Source: Ruegeria sp. Alg231-54 (lineage in GTDB: Bacteria > Pseudomonadota > Alphaproteobacteria > Rhodobacterales > Rhodobacteraceae). Taken from it: a stretch of 64,000 nucleotides of DNA. Positions 37,101 to 44,736 of the stretch are shown here, in pieces. Where the stretch lies: assembly GCF_900143525.1 (NCBI RefSeq), contig NZ_FREZ01000002.1:248001-312000 (forward strand). The letters are read 5' to 3'. Both the position numbers and the translations under genes were made by a program. The notes under the pieces were generated by a model. The model was not told the DNA's origin. It did no database searches and worked only from the letters and a program-made list of their open reading frames with translations. Position 1 is the stretch's first letter. Every line of letters begins with the position of its first letter.

Positions 37101-37533
37101 TCGCACCACGCAAGACACCGACCGGAGAGGTCTTGTCTTCATCCAGCACCTTGCCTGTCAGCATCAGGGCCCATGTGGACGCATTGACCAGAGACGATGA
37201 GGATTGACCCAGATGCTTGCCCCAATCCGACGGGGCGATCTTGTCCTCGATCAGCGCGTCGATCGTGTCAGCGTCCGGAACGCGCAGCAGCGCCTCGGCC
37301 AGGCACATCAGCGCGATGCCTTCGTCGGTGGACAGGCCATATTCGGCAAGGAACACTTCCATCATACCGGGTGAGGTGCTGGACCTGATATCACGCACCA
37401 ATTGCGCTGCAGCCGCGCAGATCGCGGCGCGGTCGGCTTCGCTCAGATCAGCATTTGCGATCAACGCGTCAAGAATTTCCGACGGATCGGCATAGGTTTT
37501 GGCATCAATGCGGGCGCGCAGGCTGTGTGACAT
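34132..37533 (-). CDS. putA: Bifunctional proline dehydrogenase / P5C dehydrogenase
   Basis: A 1,133-residue PutA that oxidises proline to glutamate in two steps. The N-terminal half is the FAD-binding proline dehydrogenase barrel (VSVKLSALHPRYE, RLVKGAYWDTE). The C-terminal half is an aldehyde dehydrogenase with SAGQRCSALRCLYV holding the catalytic Cys. No ribbon-helix-helix DNA-binding domain is present at the N-terminus, so it should not autorepress as in Escherichia coli; the ~180-residue tail resembles the type B C-terminal domain seen in Rhodobacter capsulatus. ATG 37533 has GGAGG upstream. Divergent putR is the likely regulator. Confidence 0.96.
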   Translation of the reverse strand: MSHSLRARIDAKTYADPSEILDALIANADLSEADRAAICAAAAQLVRDIRSSTSPGMMEVFLAEYGLSTDEGIALMCLAEALLRVPDADTIDALIEDKIAPSDWGKHLGQSSSSLVNASTWALMLTGKVLDEDKTSPVGVLRGAIKRLGEPVIRTAVGRAMKEMGRQFVLGETIQSALDRASGMEAKGYTYSYDMLGEAARTEADAARYHLSYSRAIAAIAEACIHDDIRANPGISVKLSALHPRYELAQEAEVMEELVPRLRALALLAKAAGMGLNVDAEEADRLSLSLQVIEAVMAEPALDGWGGLGIVVQAYGPRAGIVLDTLYDMAGRHDRKLMVRLVKGAYWDTEVKLAQVEGIDGFPVFTRKAATDISYISNARKLLGMTDRIYPQFATHNAHTVSAILHMADDQPFEFQRLHGMGETLHQLVKDQNNTRCRIYAPVGAHRDLLAYLVRRLLENGANSSFVNQIVDENVPPEEVAADPFLTIVDQARPLPTGPNLFQPERVNSKGFDLHHTPTLDKIDAARDAFRAHHWYAQPLLSGDASPEQDQPVTNPAQPQDRPGAIAPASAEDVELALNSAAPWQAPPEERSRILNTAADLYEAQFGELFALLAREAGKSLPDAVAELREAVDFLRYYAANIPDAEPAGVFTCISPWNFPLAIFTGQISAALATGNAVLAKPAPQTPLIAHRAVQLLHEAGVPRHVLQLLPGGPSVGTALTSDPRVSGVAFTGSTATALKIRATMADNLRPGTPLIAETGGLNAMIVDSTALPEQAVQSIIESAFQSAGQRCSALRCLYVQEDIADDLLTMLTGAMQVLQIGDPWLISTDCGPVIDEAARQDIADHVANARAEGRVLKDTPIPAEGTFIAPTLIEIPGISALKREIFGPVLHVVRFKASEIDQVIADINATGYGLTFGLHTRIDDRVQHITEAVHAGNIYVNRNQIGAIVGSQPFGGEGLSGTGPKAGGPNYMTRFCAPDRQQSDKQWERPMSELPDVQGTPASVQTQSLPGPTGESNRLSEFPRAPLLCMGPGAEAVRAQVGAVQALGGTAIQATGSLDLHRLENMTGISGVLWWGDDDTAREIERHLARRDGPILPLIPGLPDRARVLAERHLCVDTTAAGGNAALLGGAA

Positions 37534-37602
37534 GTGTCCTCCGGTCTTTTGAGTAATATAGTGTCGATTTTTCGGGACGATTGCCTTAGTTTTGTCTTTG
37601 GT

Positions 37603-37617
37603 CAGGCGATCAGCCTG
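37603..37617. promoter_or_regulatory. Inverted repeat in the putA-putR intergenic region
   Basis: CAGGC-GATCA-GCCTG is a perfect 5-5-5 dyad 19 bp before the putR start. It may be an operator or a leader hairpin; an Lrp-type site is plausible but not shown. Confidence 0.35.
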
Positions 37618-37635
37618 TTTTATGAGGTTTGGACG

Positions 37636-38124
37636 ATGCAAAAAGACTTTCCGGGGCTGGATCGGTTTGACACATCAATTCTGGCGATTCTGGCCGAGGA
37701 CGGCCGGATCCCCATCGCCGATCTCGCGCGGCGTATCGGGCTTTCGAAATCCCCAACTCAAGCACGTGTGAAGAGACTTGAGGCTGATGGCATCATTACC
37801 GGATATCGTGCCTTGCTGGACCCCATTCGCCTTGGTTTGGACCACGTAGCCTTTGTCGAAGTCCGATTGACTGACACGCGCGAGAGAGCTTTAGCCGATT
37901 TCAACGCGGCCGTTCGTAAAGTGCCTGAGATCGAACAAGCCCATATGATTGCGTCGAATTTTGACTACCTTCTGAAAATTCGCACCGGGTCTATGTCGGA
38001 ATACCGCGCGGTTCTGGCCGAAAAGATCTCATCATTACCGCATGTCGCCAGCACCTCAACCTTTGTCGCGATGGAGGCTGTGAAAGAGACCGGGATGTCT
38101 GGGGCCTTGGATGCGATGGGTTGA
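37636..38124 (+). CDS. putR: Lrp/AsnC-type regulator of putA
   Basis: A 162-residue Lrp/AsnC protein: N-terminal helix-turn-helix (IADLARRIGLSKSPTQARVKRLEADGIITGY) and C-terminal RAM domain (VRLTDTRERALADFN, then ASNFDYLLKIRTGS). In Rhodobacter capsulatus a divergent Lrp-like PutR activates putA in response to proline; the arrangement is the same. ATG 37636 is chosen because it starts at the usual distance before the helix-turn-helix. Confidence 0.88.
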   Translation: MQKDFPGLDRFDTSILAILAEDGRIPIADLARRIGLSKSPTQARVKRLEADGIITGYRALLDPIRLGLDHVAFVEVRLTDTRERALADFNAAVRKVPEIEQAHMIASNFDYLLKIRTGSMSEYRAVLAEKISSLPHVASTSTFVAMEAVKETGMSGALDAMG

Positions 38125-38154
38125 CGAACAGGTTGCACGCGTCACCATTGGCGC

Positions 38155-38721
38155 ATGAAACGCTTTGCTTACGCCTCAATTTTCTATGCTGCGACCGTTT
38201 TTGCGGCCAATGCGCAAGACTGCCCTGTCGCGCCAGACCATTCCGCAGATGTATCGGCGGTTCTGGAACAGATACAGAGCGCTGAAACCGAACAGTCCGC
38301 TCGTGCACTGTCCGGTCAGTTATGGGAGTTCTGGACCGATGCCCCGGACGAAAGCGCGCAGGCCGTTTTGGACCGTGGCATGACACGTCGAAATGCGTGG
38401 GACTTGCTGGGCGCGATTGAAGATTTTGACAAGCTGGTCGCGTACTGCCCGTCCTACGCCGAAGGGTACAACCAACGCGCATTCGCCCACTACCTGCGTC
38501 AGGATTTTCAATCCGCGCTGCCCGACTTGGACAAGGCAATCGAGTTGTCACCCAACCATGTTGCCGCGATCAGTGGCCGCGCGTTGACTTTGTTGGGGCT
38601 TCAACGCGTTGATGAAGCGCGTGAGGCGTTGTCCCAGGCATTGGAATTGAACCCTTGGCTATCGGAACGTCATCTTATGGCTCCGGGAGGACCGCTGGCC
38701 GTGCCGGGTGAGGATATCTGA
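38155..38721 (+). CDS. Exported TPR-repeat protein
   Basis: A 188-residue protein with a signal peptide ending FAANAQD and two to three TPR-like units (NAWDLLGAIEDFDKLVAYCP, SYAEGYNQRAFAHYLRQDFQSALPDLDKAIELSP and the following repeat). It is predicted periplasmic and probably a protein-interaction scaffold. It starts 30 bp after putR; shared transcription is possible. A strong terminator follows. Confidence 0.78.
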   Translation: MKRFAYASIFYAATVFAANAQDCPVAPDHSADVSAVLEQIQSAETEQSARALSGQLWEFWTDAPDESAQAVLDRGMTRRNAWDLLGAIEDFDKLVAYCPSYAEGYNQRAFAHYLRQDFQSALPDLDKAIELSPNHVAAISGRALTLLGLQRVDEAREALSQALELNPWLSERHLMAPGGPLAVPGEDI

Positions 38722-38723
38722 AA

Positions 38724-38758
38724 AAAACGCCCCCGAGCCGCAAGGCCGGGGGCGTTTT
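38724..38758. terminator. Bidirectional terminator between the TPR gene and phoX
   Basis: AAAACGCCCCCG (38724-38735) pairs with CGGGGGCGTTTT (38747-38758). The inner part forms GCC-GCAA-GGC with a GNRA tetraloop. A and T runs on both sides allow termination in both directions. Confidence 0.9.
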
Positions 38759-38771
38759 GACTATTAAGATT

Positions 38772-40661
38772 TTAGCCGACCAGACCGTTATCGGTACGCT
38801 TGATTGCTATCACCGACGACCGTGGCGTGCCGCCGTTCGGCCAATTGCTGCCGGGGTGCTGAATGCCAACGAACATGGTGCGCAGATCGCTGGACCAGGC
38901 CAGACCGGTGACCTCACAACCGTTCGGGCCGGTCATGAAGCGCGCGATCTCCCCGGTGATCGGATCCCCAACCAGCATCTGGTTGTTGCCGTTGCCTGCG
39001 AAGTCTCCTTCATTGTCGTCATTGCCGTCCGTCTGGATCCAGATCAACCCGGTCGAGTCTATCACCATGCCATCGGGCGAGTTGAACAGGTTCCCTTCAT
39101 TCACGTTTGCCGAACCGGCGCGATCGTCCGAGTGAACCGTCGGATTGCCCGCCATGACGTACAGGTCCCAATCGAACCCTTCGGCGGCGTGGTCGTCATT
39201 TGCGGGGCGCCAGCGCACGATCTGACCGTACTTGTTGGCCTTGCGCGGGTTGGGGGCGTTGACCGAGGTGTCATCTCCACCGGCGTTAGCCTTCACGCCA
39301 CGGTTCTTGTTGTTGGTCAGACAGCAATACGCTTCTACCGCAACAGGGCTGGATGCGACCCATTCAGGGCGGTCCATGGTCGTGCCGCCGGCCTTGGACG
39401 CGGCCATACGGGTAAAGACTGCGATATCGGCTTCGTCCATCCCGGTGGTTTCCGGTGTCAGAGCCAGCCATTCGCCCTTCATGTCGTCGTTGAACTTGGC
39501 GACGTAGAGCGTGCCGTCGTTCAGAAGGCTCTCGGTCTCGCCGCCTGGCTGGTACGTACCGTTTGAGACGAACTTGTAAAGGTACTCGCCCCGCTCATCG
39601 TCGCCCATGTAGACAACAACACGACCATCTGCGGCCAGAGTGACCTCGGCATTCTCGTGCTTGAAACGGCCCAGACCGGTATGCTTGACCGGCGTGCTGT
39701 CGGGCTTGGTCGGGTCGATTTCGACGATCCAGCCCGCGCGGTGCGGCTCGTTCGGGTTTTTCGACGTATCGAAACGAGGATCGAACAGTTCATAGCCGTT
39801 CCAGCTTTCGGCCTTGACGCCATAGCGTTTGAAGCCATCTGCAACCTTTTGGTCGTAGGTGGCGTTTTCGTCGCTGGACCCGAAGTAGCCGTTAAAGTTC
39901 TCTTCGCAGGTCAGGTAGGTACCCCACGGAGTTTTACCCGCACCACAGTTGTTCATCGTACCTAGCGACGTAGTTCCGGTCGGATCAGCTTCAGTTTTCA
40001 GCAGGTCGTGACCGGCGGCCGGGCCAACGATCTTCATCGGCGTATTGTGGTGGATACGACGGTTGAAAGGGCTGTCCTTGACGACCGACCAGCCATCGGG
40101 GCCTTCGGTGATTTCCATCACGGTGACACCCTGAATGTTCTGCAACTTCAGAACATCGTCGGCGTTGGCCGGAACACCTTCCTGCGCGGCGGGCAGGTTG
40201 ATTTTGCGGTTCGGGTATTCGTGGTTGATCGCGATCAACTCGTGGCCCTGGAACGAGAATGTCTCCATCCCGTCGGTGTTTTCACCGAAGATGCGGTCCG
40301 ATTTTTCAACTGGGCCACCATCGGTGATGTCATAGCCGTCGGCATCGGAAAACAGCGGGTCGCCCCAGCGGGTCATAACCTTCCACTCATAGCCTTCCGG
40401 CACGTGAACGGTGCCGTCGGTCTGAACGGCAATCGGCGTGAAGGCAAAGCGCGAGACTGTGACAGCGTGTGCGGCAGTTGAACCCATCAGGCCCGCACCC
40501 ATCGCGGCGGCACCTGAGCCAAAAGCCACTACACCAGCCAGAAAGCCACGGCGTGAGATGGCGCTTTCGACGACGCGATCAAAATCGTTTTCCTCGGGGC
40601 GGGGGAAATGCAGCTCGTCCCAATCGTCGGCGGACAGGGTGGTGGTATCAACGTCTTTCAT
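38772..40661 (-). CDS. phoX: PhoX-type alkaline phosphatase, TAT-exported
   Basis: A 629-residue calcium/iron-dependent phosphatase of the PhoX (DUF839) family that releases phosphate from phosphomonoesters in the periplasm or outside. The TAT motif SRRGFLAG is at residues 36-43, followed by a hydrophobic region ending STAAHA. Conserved blocks include GHELIAINHEYPN, LGTMNNCGAGKTPWGTYLTCEENF, HRAGWIVEIDP, LGRFKHENAEV, YMGDDERGEYLYKF and the late NSPDGMVIDSTGLIWIQTDG. Family members are induced by phosphate starvation; a weak PhoB-box match lies upstream at 40716-40733. Confidence 0.94.
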   Translation of the reverse strand: MKDVDTTTLSADDWDELHFPRPEENDFDRVVESAISRRGFLAGVVAFGSGAAAMGAGLMGSTAAHAVTVSRFAFTPIAVQTDGTVHVPEGYEWKVMTRWGDPLFSDADGYDITDGGPVEKSDRIFGENTDGMETFSFQGHELIAINHEYPNRKINLPAAQEGVPANADDVLKLQNIQGVTVMEITEGPDGWSVVKDSPFNRRIHHNTPMKIVGPAAGHDLLKTEADPTGTTSLGTMNNCGAGKTPWGTYLTCEENFNGYFGSSDENATYDQKVADGFKRYGVKAESWNGYELFDPRFDTSKNPNEPHRAGWIVEIDPTKPDSTPVKHTGLGRFKHENAEVTLAADGRVVVYMGDDERGEYLYKFVSNGTYQPGGETESLLNDGTLYVAKFNDDMKGEWLALTPETTGMDEADIAVFTRMAASKAGGTTMDRPEWVASSPVAVEAYCCLTNNKNRGVKANAGGDDTSVNAPNPRKANKYGQIVRWRPANDDHAAEGFDWDLYVMAGNPTVHSDDRAGSANVNEGNLFNSPDGMVIDSTGLIWIQTDGNDDNEGDFAGNGNNQMLVGDPITGEIARFMTGPNGCEVTGLAWSSDLRTMFVGIQHPGSNWPNGGTPRSSVIAIKRTDNGLVG

Positions 40662-40715
40662 GAATGGCTCCTGGCTGTCTTAGAGTAGTCGATGAAAGGC
40701 ATGTAGGGCGACTTT

Positions 40716-40733
40716 GTGACATGTTCTTAACAA
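40716..40733 (-). promoter_or_regulatory. Weak candidate Pho box upstream of phoX
   Basis: On the minus strand TTGTTAA-GAAC-ATGTCAC gives two 7-mers 11 bp apart, matching CTGTCAT in 4 and 5 positions. It lies 55 bp before the phoX ATG. The spacing is right, but the match is weak. Confidence 0.3.
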
Positions 40734-40876
40734 CATTATTAATGACTTCACTTGGCCCCGAAGAAAATGCCAATCGGCTGGCGAAAGCACACAAAAGCCT
40801 TCTGCCAGCCGCGCTTGTTATGTTGGTAAAATGTAATTGTGACGATCAGGTTGCGTGATCCCAGCGAAATGCCGTT

Positions 40877-41872
40877 TTAAGCCAGTCGCTGCCCTGCTTC
40901 GTTAAAGCGATAGGCTTTCTCGGATGCATATCCGAATCGCAATTCTTGACCTTCTGCGATGGCATGTTGGCCAAACAAACGGGCTGTGACGTCGTGGTCC
41001 TGAACTTTGGCTATCACATTGGTGTCCCCGCCCAACTTTTCCACATGGCTGACACGCGCGGCAAGCGGGCCGTCATCTGACAGGAACAGGTCCTCGGGGC
41101 GAATTCCGATCGTGTTCTGACCGCTTTCTTGAATTAACGCTTCAGGCAGAAAGTTCATAGAAGGTGAGCCCAGGAACCCGGCGACGAACTGATTTGCGGG
41201 GTTGTTGTACAGTTCCATCGGGCTACCGATCTGCTCAACCCGACCATCGCGCAGAACAACGATCTTGTCGGCCAGCGTCATCGCTTCGGTCTGATCATGG
41301 GTCACATAGATCATTGATGCATCCAGAGCCCGATGCAGGTTGGCGATCTCGATCCGAGTGTTCATCCGCAGGGCGGCGTCCAGATTGGACAGCGGCTCAT
41401 CAAACAGGAACAGTTTAGGTTCACGCACAATGGCGCGCCCGATGGCAACACGCTGGCGCTGGCCGCCTGACAGCTCGGAAGGGTAGCGGTCCAGATAGGG
41501 TTCAAGGTTCAGCATCCGGCTGGCTTTGGCCACGCGGCCTTCGATTTCCGATTTGGGCTGCTTTTCCTGTTTCAGTGCAAGGGTCATATTGCCCCGAACG
41601 CTGAGGTGGGGATAGAGCGCATAGCTTTGGAACACCATCGCGATCCCGCGCTTGGATGGCGGCACCAAATTGACCTGCTGCCCGCCAATGTTGATCTCAC
41701 CGGACGATGCATCCTCTAGCCCCGCAATCACCCGCAGCAGGGTGGACTTGCCGCAGCCCGACGGGCCGACAAAGACGACGAATTCGCCTTCTTCAACCTC
41801 CAGCGTGATGTCTTTCAGGACATGCACGTTGCCAAAGGACTTGTTCACATTGTTCAGCGTCAGGGCGGTCAT
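40877..41872 (-). CDS. Sugar ABC transporter ATPase (UgpC/MsmK type)
   Basis: A 331-residue carbohydrate-importer ATPase: Walker A GPSGCGKST, Q-loop VFQSYALYPH, signature LSGGQRQR, Walker B LFLFDEPLSNLD, and a C-terminal TOBE/OB regulatory domain (IGIRPEDLFL). It powers the importer formed by the two permeases and the binding protein encoded upstream. It is the last gene of the murQ operon and overlaps the oxidoreductase gene by ATGA. Confidence 0.93.
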   Translation of the reverse strand: MTALTLNNVNKSFGNVHVLKDITLEVEEGEFVVFVGPSGCGKSTLLRVIAGLEDASSGEINIGGQQVNLVPPSKRGIAMVFQSYALYPHLSVRGNMTLALKQEKQPKSEIEGRVAKASRMLNLEPYLDRYPSELSGGQRQRVAIGRAIVREPKLFLFDEPLSNLDAALRMNTRIEIANLHRALDASMIYVTHDQTEAMTLADKIVVLRDGRVEQIGSPMELYNNPANQFVAGFLGSPSMNFLPEALIQESGQNTIGIRPEDLFLSDDGPLAARVSHVEKLGGDTNVIAKVQDHDVTARLFGQHAIAEGQELRFGYASEKAYRFNEAGQRLA

Positions 41873-42903
41873 GATGCGGGCTCCTCAAGGGAAACGGGCT
41901 GGCCGGTTCGGATACTTTGATCCGCAGCCAGACAAATGGCGAGCGATTGGACGGCGTCATTCATATGACGGGTCAGGTCGATATCTTCGGCGATGGCGCG
42001 CAGCACATAAGCCTGCTCAGCATCACAAAGGTCTTGATGGCCGGGTTCGTCCGGCATCTCGATCTTGTGGTCGCCTTGCGGTGTATGGACCAGCAAGCCG
42101 CCGACTTTGGTATGGCCGTCGATGTCGGCAGACGCACCCTTGTTTCCGTCGGTGATCGAGACCGACCCGTTGGGCGACACGATATCTTTCACGAAGAACG
42201 CTGTTTCCGACATCATCGGGCCCCATCCAGCCTCGTACCAGCCGACCGAGCCGTCGTCGAAGACCACCTGAAACTGGCCGTAATTGTACATGTCCGGTGC
42301 GATTTCATCCGACAGGCGCAGGCCCATACCATGCACTCGGAGGGGCTGCGCGTCAGTGATCTGGCACATCACGTCGACATAGTGCACGCCGCAATCGACA
42401 ATGGGCGAAGTCGTCTGCATCAGTGCCTTATGCGTTTCCCATTCCGCGCCTGACGACTGCTGGTTCAGGTTCAACCGGAACACGTAGGGCCCGCCAAGAT
42501 TGCGCGCCTCGTCAATCAGCCGCATCCAAGAGGGGTGATGGCGCAGGATATATCCAACCACCAACTTACGATTCAGCCGCGTTGCTTTTTCGACCACACG
42601 CCGGGCGTCGGCGACATTAGTGGCCAGCGGTTTTTCAACAAACACATGTGCGCCAGCCTCCATCGCCGCGCAGGCGAAATCCGTGTGGCTATCAGAGTAG
42701 GTGGCGACCACGACCAGATCGGGTTTCGTTTCAGCCAGCGCCGTGTCGAATTCGGTAAACACCGGATAGCCAGCAAGGTCTGGATGATCCACACGACCAG
42801 ACCGGTTCACCAAGCCAACGATCTGCGCGTCAGGGTGCTGGTGATGGGCTAACGCGTGGCTCAAACCCATATTGCCGAGGCCTGCAATCAGAACGCGGGT
42901 CAT
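41869..42903 (-). CDS. Gfo/Idh/MocA family oxidoreductase
   Basis: A 344-residue NAD(P)-dependent sugar dehydrogenase-like protein. The N-terminal Rossmann motif is VLIAGLGNMGLSHA; VEKPLATN contains the catalytic-type EKP lysine, and PIVDCGVHYVDVM supplies the Asp and His of the family active site. The substrate is unknown; its place between permease and ATPase genes of an amino-sugar importer suggests a sugar of that pathway, for example as an epimerising or ring-oxidising step. ATG 42903 overlaps the permease stop (ATGA). The frame upstream is a shadow. Confidence 0.85.
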   Translation of the reverse strand: MTRVLIAGLGNMGLSHALAHHQHPDAQIVGLVNRSGRVDHPDLAGYPVFTEFDTALAETKPDLVVVATYSDSHTDFACAAMEAGAHVFVEKPLATNVADARRVVEKATRLNRKLVVGYILRHHPSWMRLIDEARNLGGPYVFRLNLNQQSSGAEWETHKALMQTTSPIVDCGVHYVDVMCQITDAQPLRVHGMGLRLSDEIAPDMYNYGQFQVVFDDGSVGWYEAGWGPMMSETAFFVKDIVSPNGSVSITDGNKGASADIDGHTKVGGLLVHTPQGDHKIEMPDEPGHQDLCDAEQAYVLRAIAEDIDLTRHMNDAVQSLAICLAADQSIRTGQPVSLEEPAS

Positions 42904-43739
42904 TTGACTGCTCCGGATGTGATGCCGCGGATCAGCTGGCGCGAGAAGATGACATACAGGACAAGCACCGGCAGGATTGCCATCGACAGGGCCGACAGGA
43001 CCGCGTTCCAGTCCGTCACGAACTGGCCGATGAACACTTGGCTGCCCAGCGTCAGGGTCTTGGTTTCTTCGGCTGGGGCGAGGATCAACGGGAACCAAAG
43101 GTCGTTCCAGATCGGGATCATGTTGAACACGGCCACGGTCGCCATCGCGGGCCTGACTAGAGGCAGAACAAGGCGAAAGAATATCGTGTATTCGGACAAA
43201 CCGTCGATGCGCCCGGCATTCTTCAGGTCATCGCTGACTTGACGCATGAATTCGGACAGGATGAATACGGCCAATGGCAACCCTTGGGCAGTATACACCA
43301 GGATAAGCGCCCAGAGCGAGTTTACCAGCCCGGTCGCCACCATCATCTCAAGGATCGCCACGGTGCCGATACGGATGGGGATCATGATCCCCAGCGCCAG
43401 ATACAGCCCCATGATCAGGTTGCCCTTGAACTGGTATTCCGACAACGCATAGGCGGCCATCGCGCCGAACAACAGGATAAAGGACAGCGACGCCACTGTG
43501 ACGATCATCGAGTTCTGGAAATACAGGAAGAAGTCCCCCTGCTTCATCACCGTCTCATAGCCAATCATCGAGAAGCTGTCAGCATTGGGCAGAGCCAATG
43601 GTTCGCGAAAGATCGCGCGGCGGGATTTGAAGCTGTTGATCAGGATAACAAAGACCGGAAACAGCGCGATCAGCGTGTACAGGATCAGCGCGCCGTGCAT
43701 CGCGACCATGTTGAGGGGGTTATGACGTGCTTTGTTCAT
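42900..43739 (-). CDS. Sugar ABC transporter permease (MalG type)
   Basis: A 279-residue integral membrane protein with six predicted helices and the EAA-loop region DDLKNAGRIDGLSEYTIFFRLVLPLVRPA that contacts the ATPase (two blocks, KNAGRIDG and FFRLVLPLVRPA). It forms the importer pore with the permease encoded upstream. ATG 43739 is chosen because it starts just before helix 1; the frame above it is non-coding in this sense. Confidence 0.92.
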   Translation of the reverse strand: MNKARHNPLNMVAMHGALILYTLIALFPVFVILINSFKSRRAIFREPLALPNADSFSMIGYETVMKQGDFFLYFQNSMIVTVASLSFILLFGAMAAYALSEYQFKGNLIMGLYLALGIMIPIRIGTVAILEMMVATGLVNSLWALILVYTAQGLPLAVFILSEFMRQVSDDLKNAGRIDGLSEYTIFFRLVLPLVRPAMATVAVFNMIPIWNDLWFPLILAPAEETKTLTLGSQVFIGQFVTDWNAVLSALSMAILPVLVLYVIFSRQLIRGITSGAVK

Positions 43740-43749
43740 CGCGTGGCCC

Positions 43750-44664
43750 TCACAATTGATACCGGCGCATCCGGGTCTGGATGCCGAACAGGTAGATGCA
43801 GACTCCCACAAGGATGATGGCGAACATCGCCCCGGCGATAGCCGAACCCATATGCGGGTCACCCAGTTGCAGCTGGAAGCCAAAGAATGTGCGGTACATG
43901 AAGGTACCAAGAATATCGGTCGAGAAATCCGGCCCCGCCAGCGCGCCTTGTGACGCGTAGATCAGATCGAAAGCGTTGAAATTCCCCACGAAGGTCAAGA
44001 TCGAGATGATCCCGATCGAGGGCAGGATCAGCGGCAGTTTGATCTTCCAGAAGGCCGCAGTTCCGGTGATCCCGTCGATCTCTCCAGCCTCAAGGATTTC
44101 TTCCGGAATGGTCAACAAGGCGGCGTAGATCAACATCATCGGGATGCCGACAAACTGCCAGACCGAAATCAGCGCCAGTGTGGTCAAGGCGTATTCCTCT
44201 TTCCCCAGCCATGGGGCGAACAGCGACTTGAGCCCGACGGCATCCAGCATCGACGGCGCAATGCCCCAGATCGGCGAGAGGATCAGTTTCCACGCGAACC
44301 CGACAATCACAAAGCTCAGGATCGTGGGAATGAAGATCGCCGACCGATACAAGGCCGCAAACCTCAGGCGCGGGTGGCTGAGCAGGGCGGCCAAGGCGAT
44401 CCCGATCGGGTTTTGAACCAGCATGTGGATCAGGAAGAACCAGAAGTTATTGCCCAAGGCGTTCCAGAACTGTTCGGACCAGATCGGATCAAAGAACAGG
44501 GTTTGAAAGTTCTGCAATCCAACGAAAACGCGGCTTTGGTCAATCTCGGTATAAAGCGCCAGACGCAGCGTGTTGAACAGCGGGAAGATCATCACCGCCG
44601 TGTAAACAAGAACGGCCGGTGCAAGAAACACAAGGATATGCCAGCGGAAGCGGGGGCGGTTCAT
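43750..44664 (-). CDS. Sugar ABC transporter permease (MalF type)
   Basis: A 304-residue membrane protein with about six helices. The EAA-loop reads ILEAGEIDGITGTAAFWKIKLPLI (EAGEIDG and FWKIKLPLILPS). It pairs with the MalG-type permease. It follows the binding-protein gene after a 72-bp gap that holds a strong hairpin without T run, a common device for making more binding protein than permease. Confidence 0.92.
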   Translation of the reverse strand: MNRPRFRWHILVFLAPAVLVYTAVMIFPLFNTLRLALYTEIDQSRVFVGLQNFQTLFFDPIWSEQFWNALGNNFWFFLIHMLVQNPIGIALAALLSHPRLRFAALYRSAIFIPTILSFVIVGFAWKLILSPIWGIAPSMLDAVGLKSLFAPWLGKEEYALTTLALISVWQFVGIPMMLIYAALLTIPEEILEAGEIDGITGTAAFWKIKLPLILPSIGIISILTFVGNFNAFDLIYASQGALAGPDFSTDILGTFMYRTFFGFQLQLGDPHMGSAIAGAMFAIILVGVCIYLFGIQTRMRRYQL

Positions 44665-44691
44665 GGGATTGCTTTCAAAGGAGTGTCGGGG

Positions 44692-44721
44692 ATACCCGGG
44701 CGATCACTACCGCCCGGGTAT
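44692..44721 (-). promoter_or_regulatory. Intra-operon hairpin between binding-protein and permease genes
   Basis: Minus-strand ATACCCGGGCG and CGCCCGGGTAT form an 11-bp perfect stem with an 8-nt loop and no T tract. It probably stabilises the upstream mRNA 3' end or partly attenuates transcription. Confidence 0.65.
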
Positions 44722-44736
44722 GTGTCAGATCAGGGC

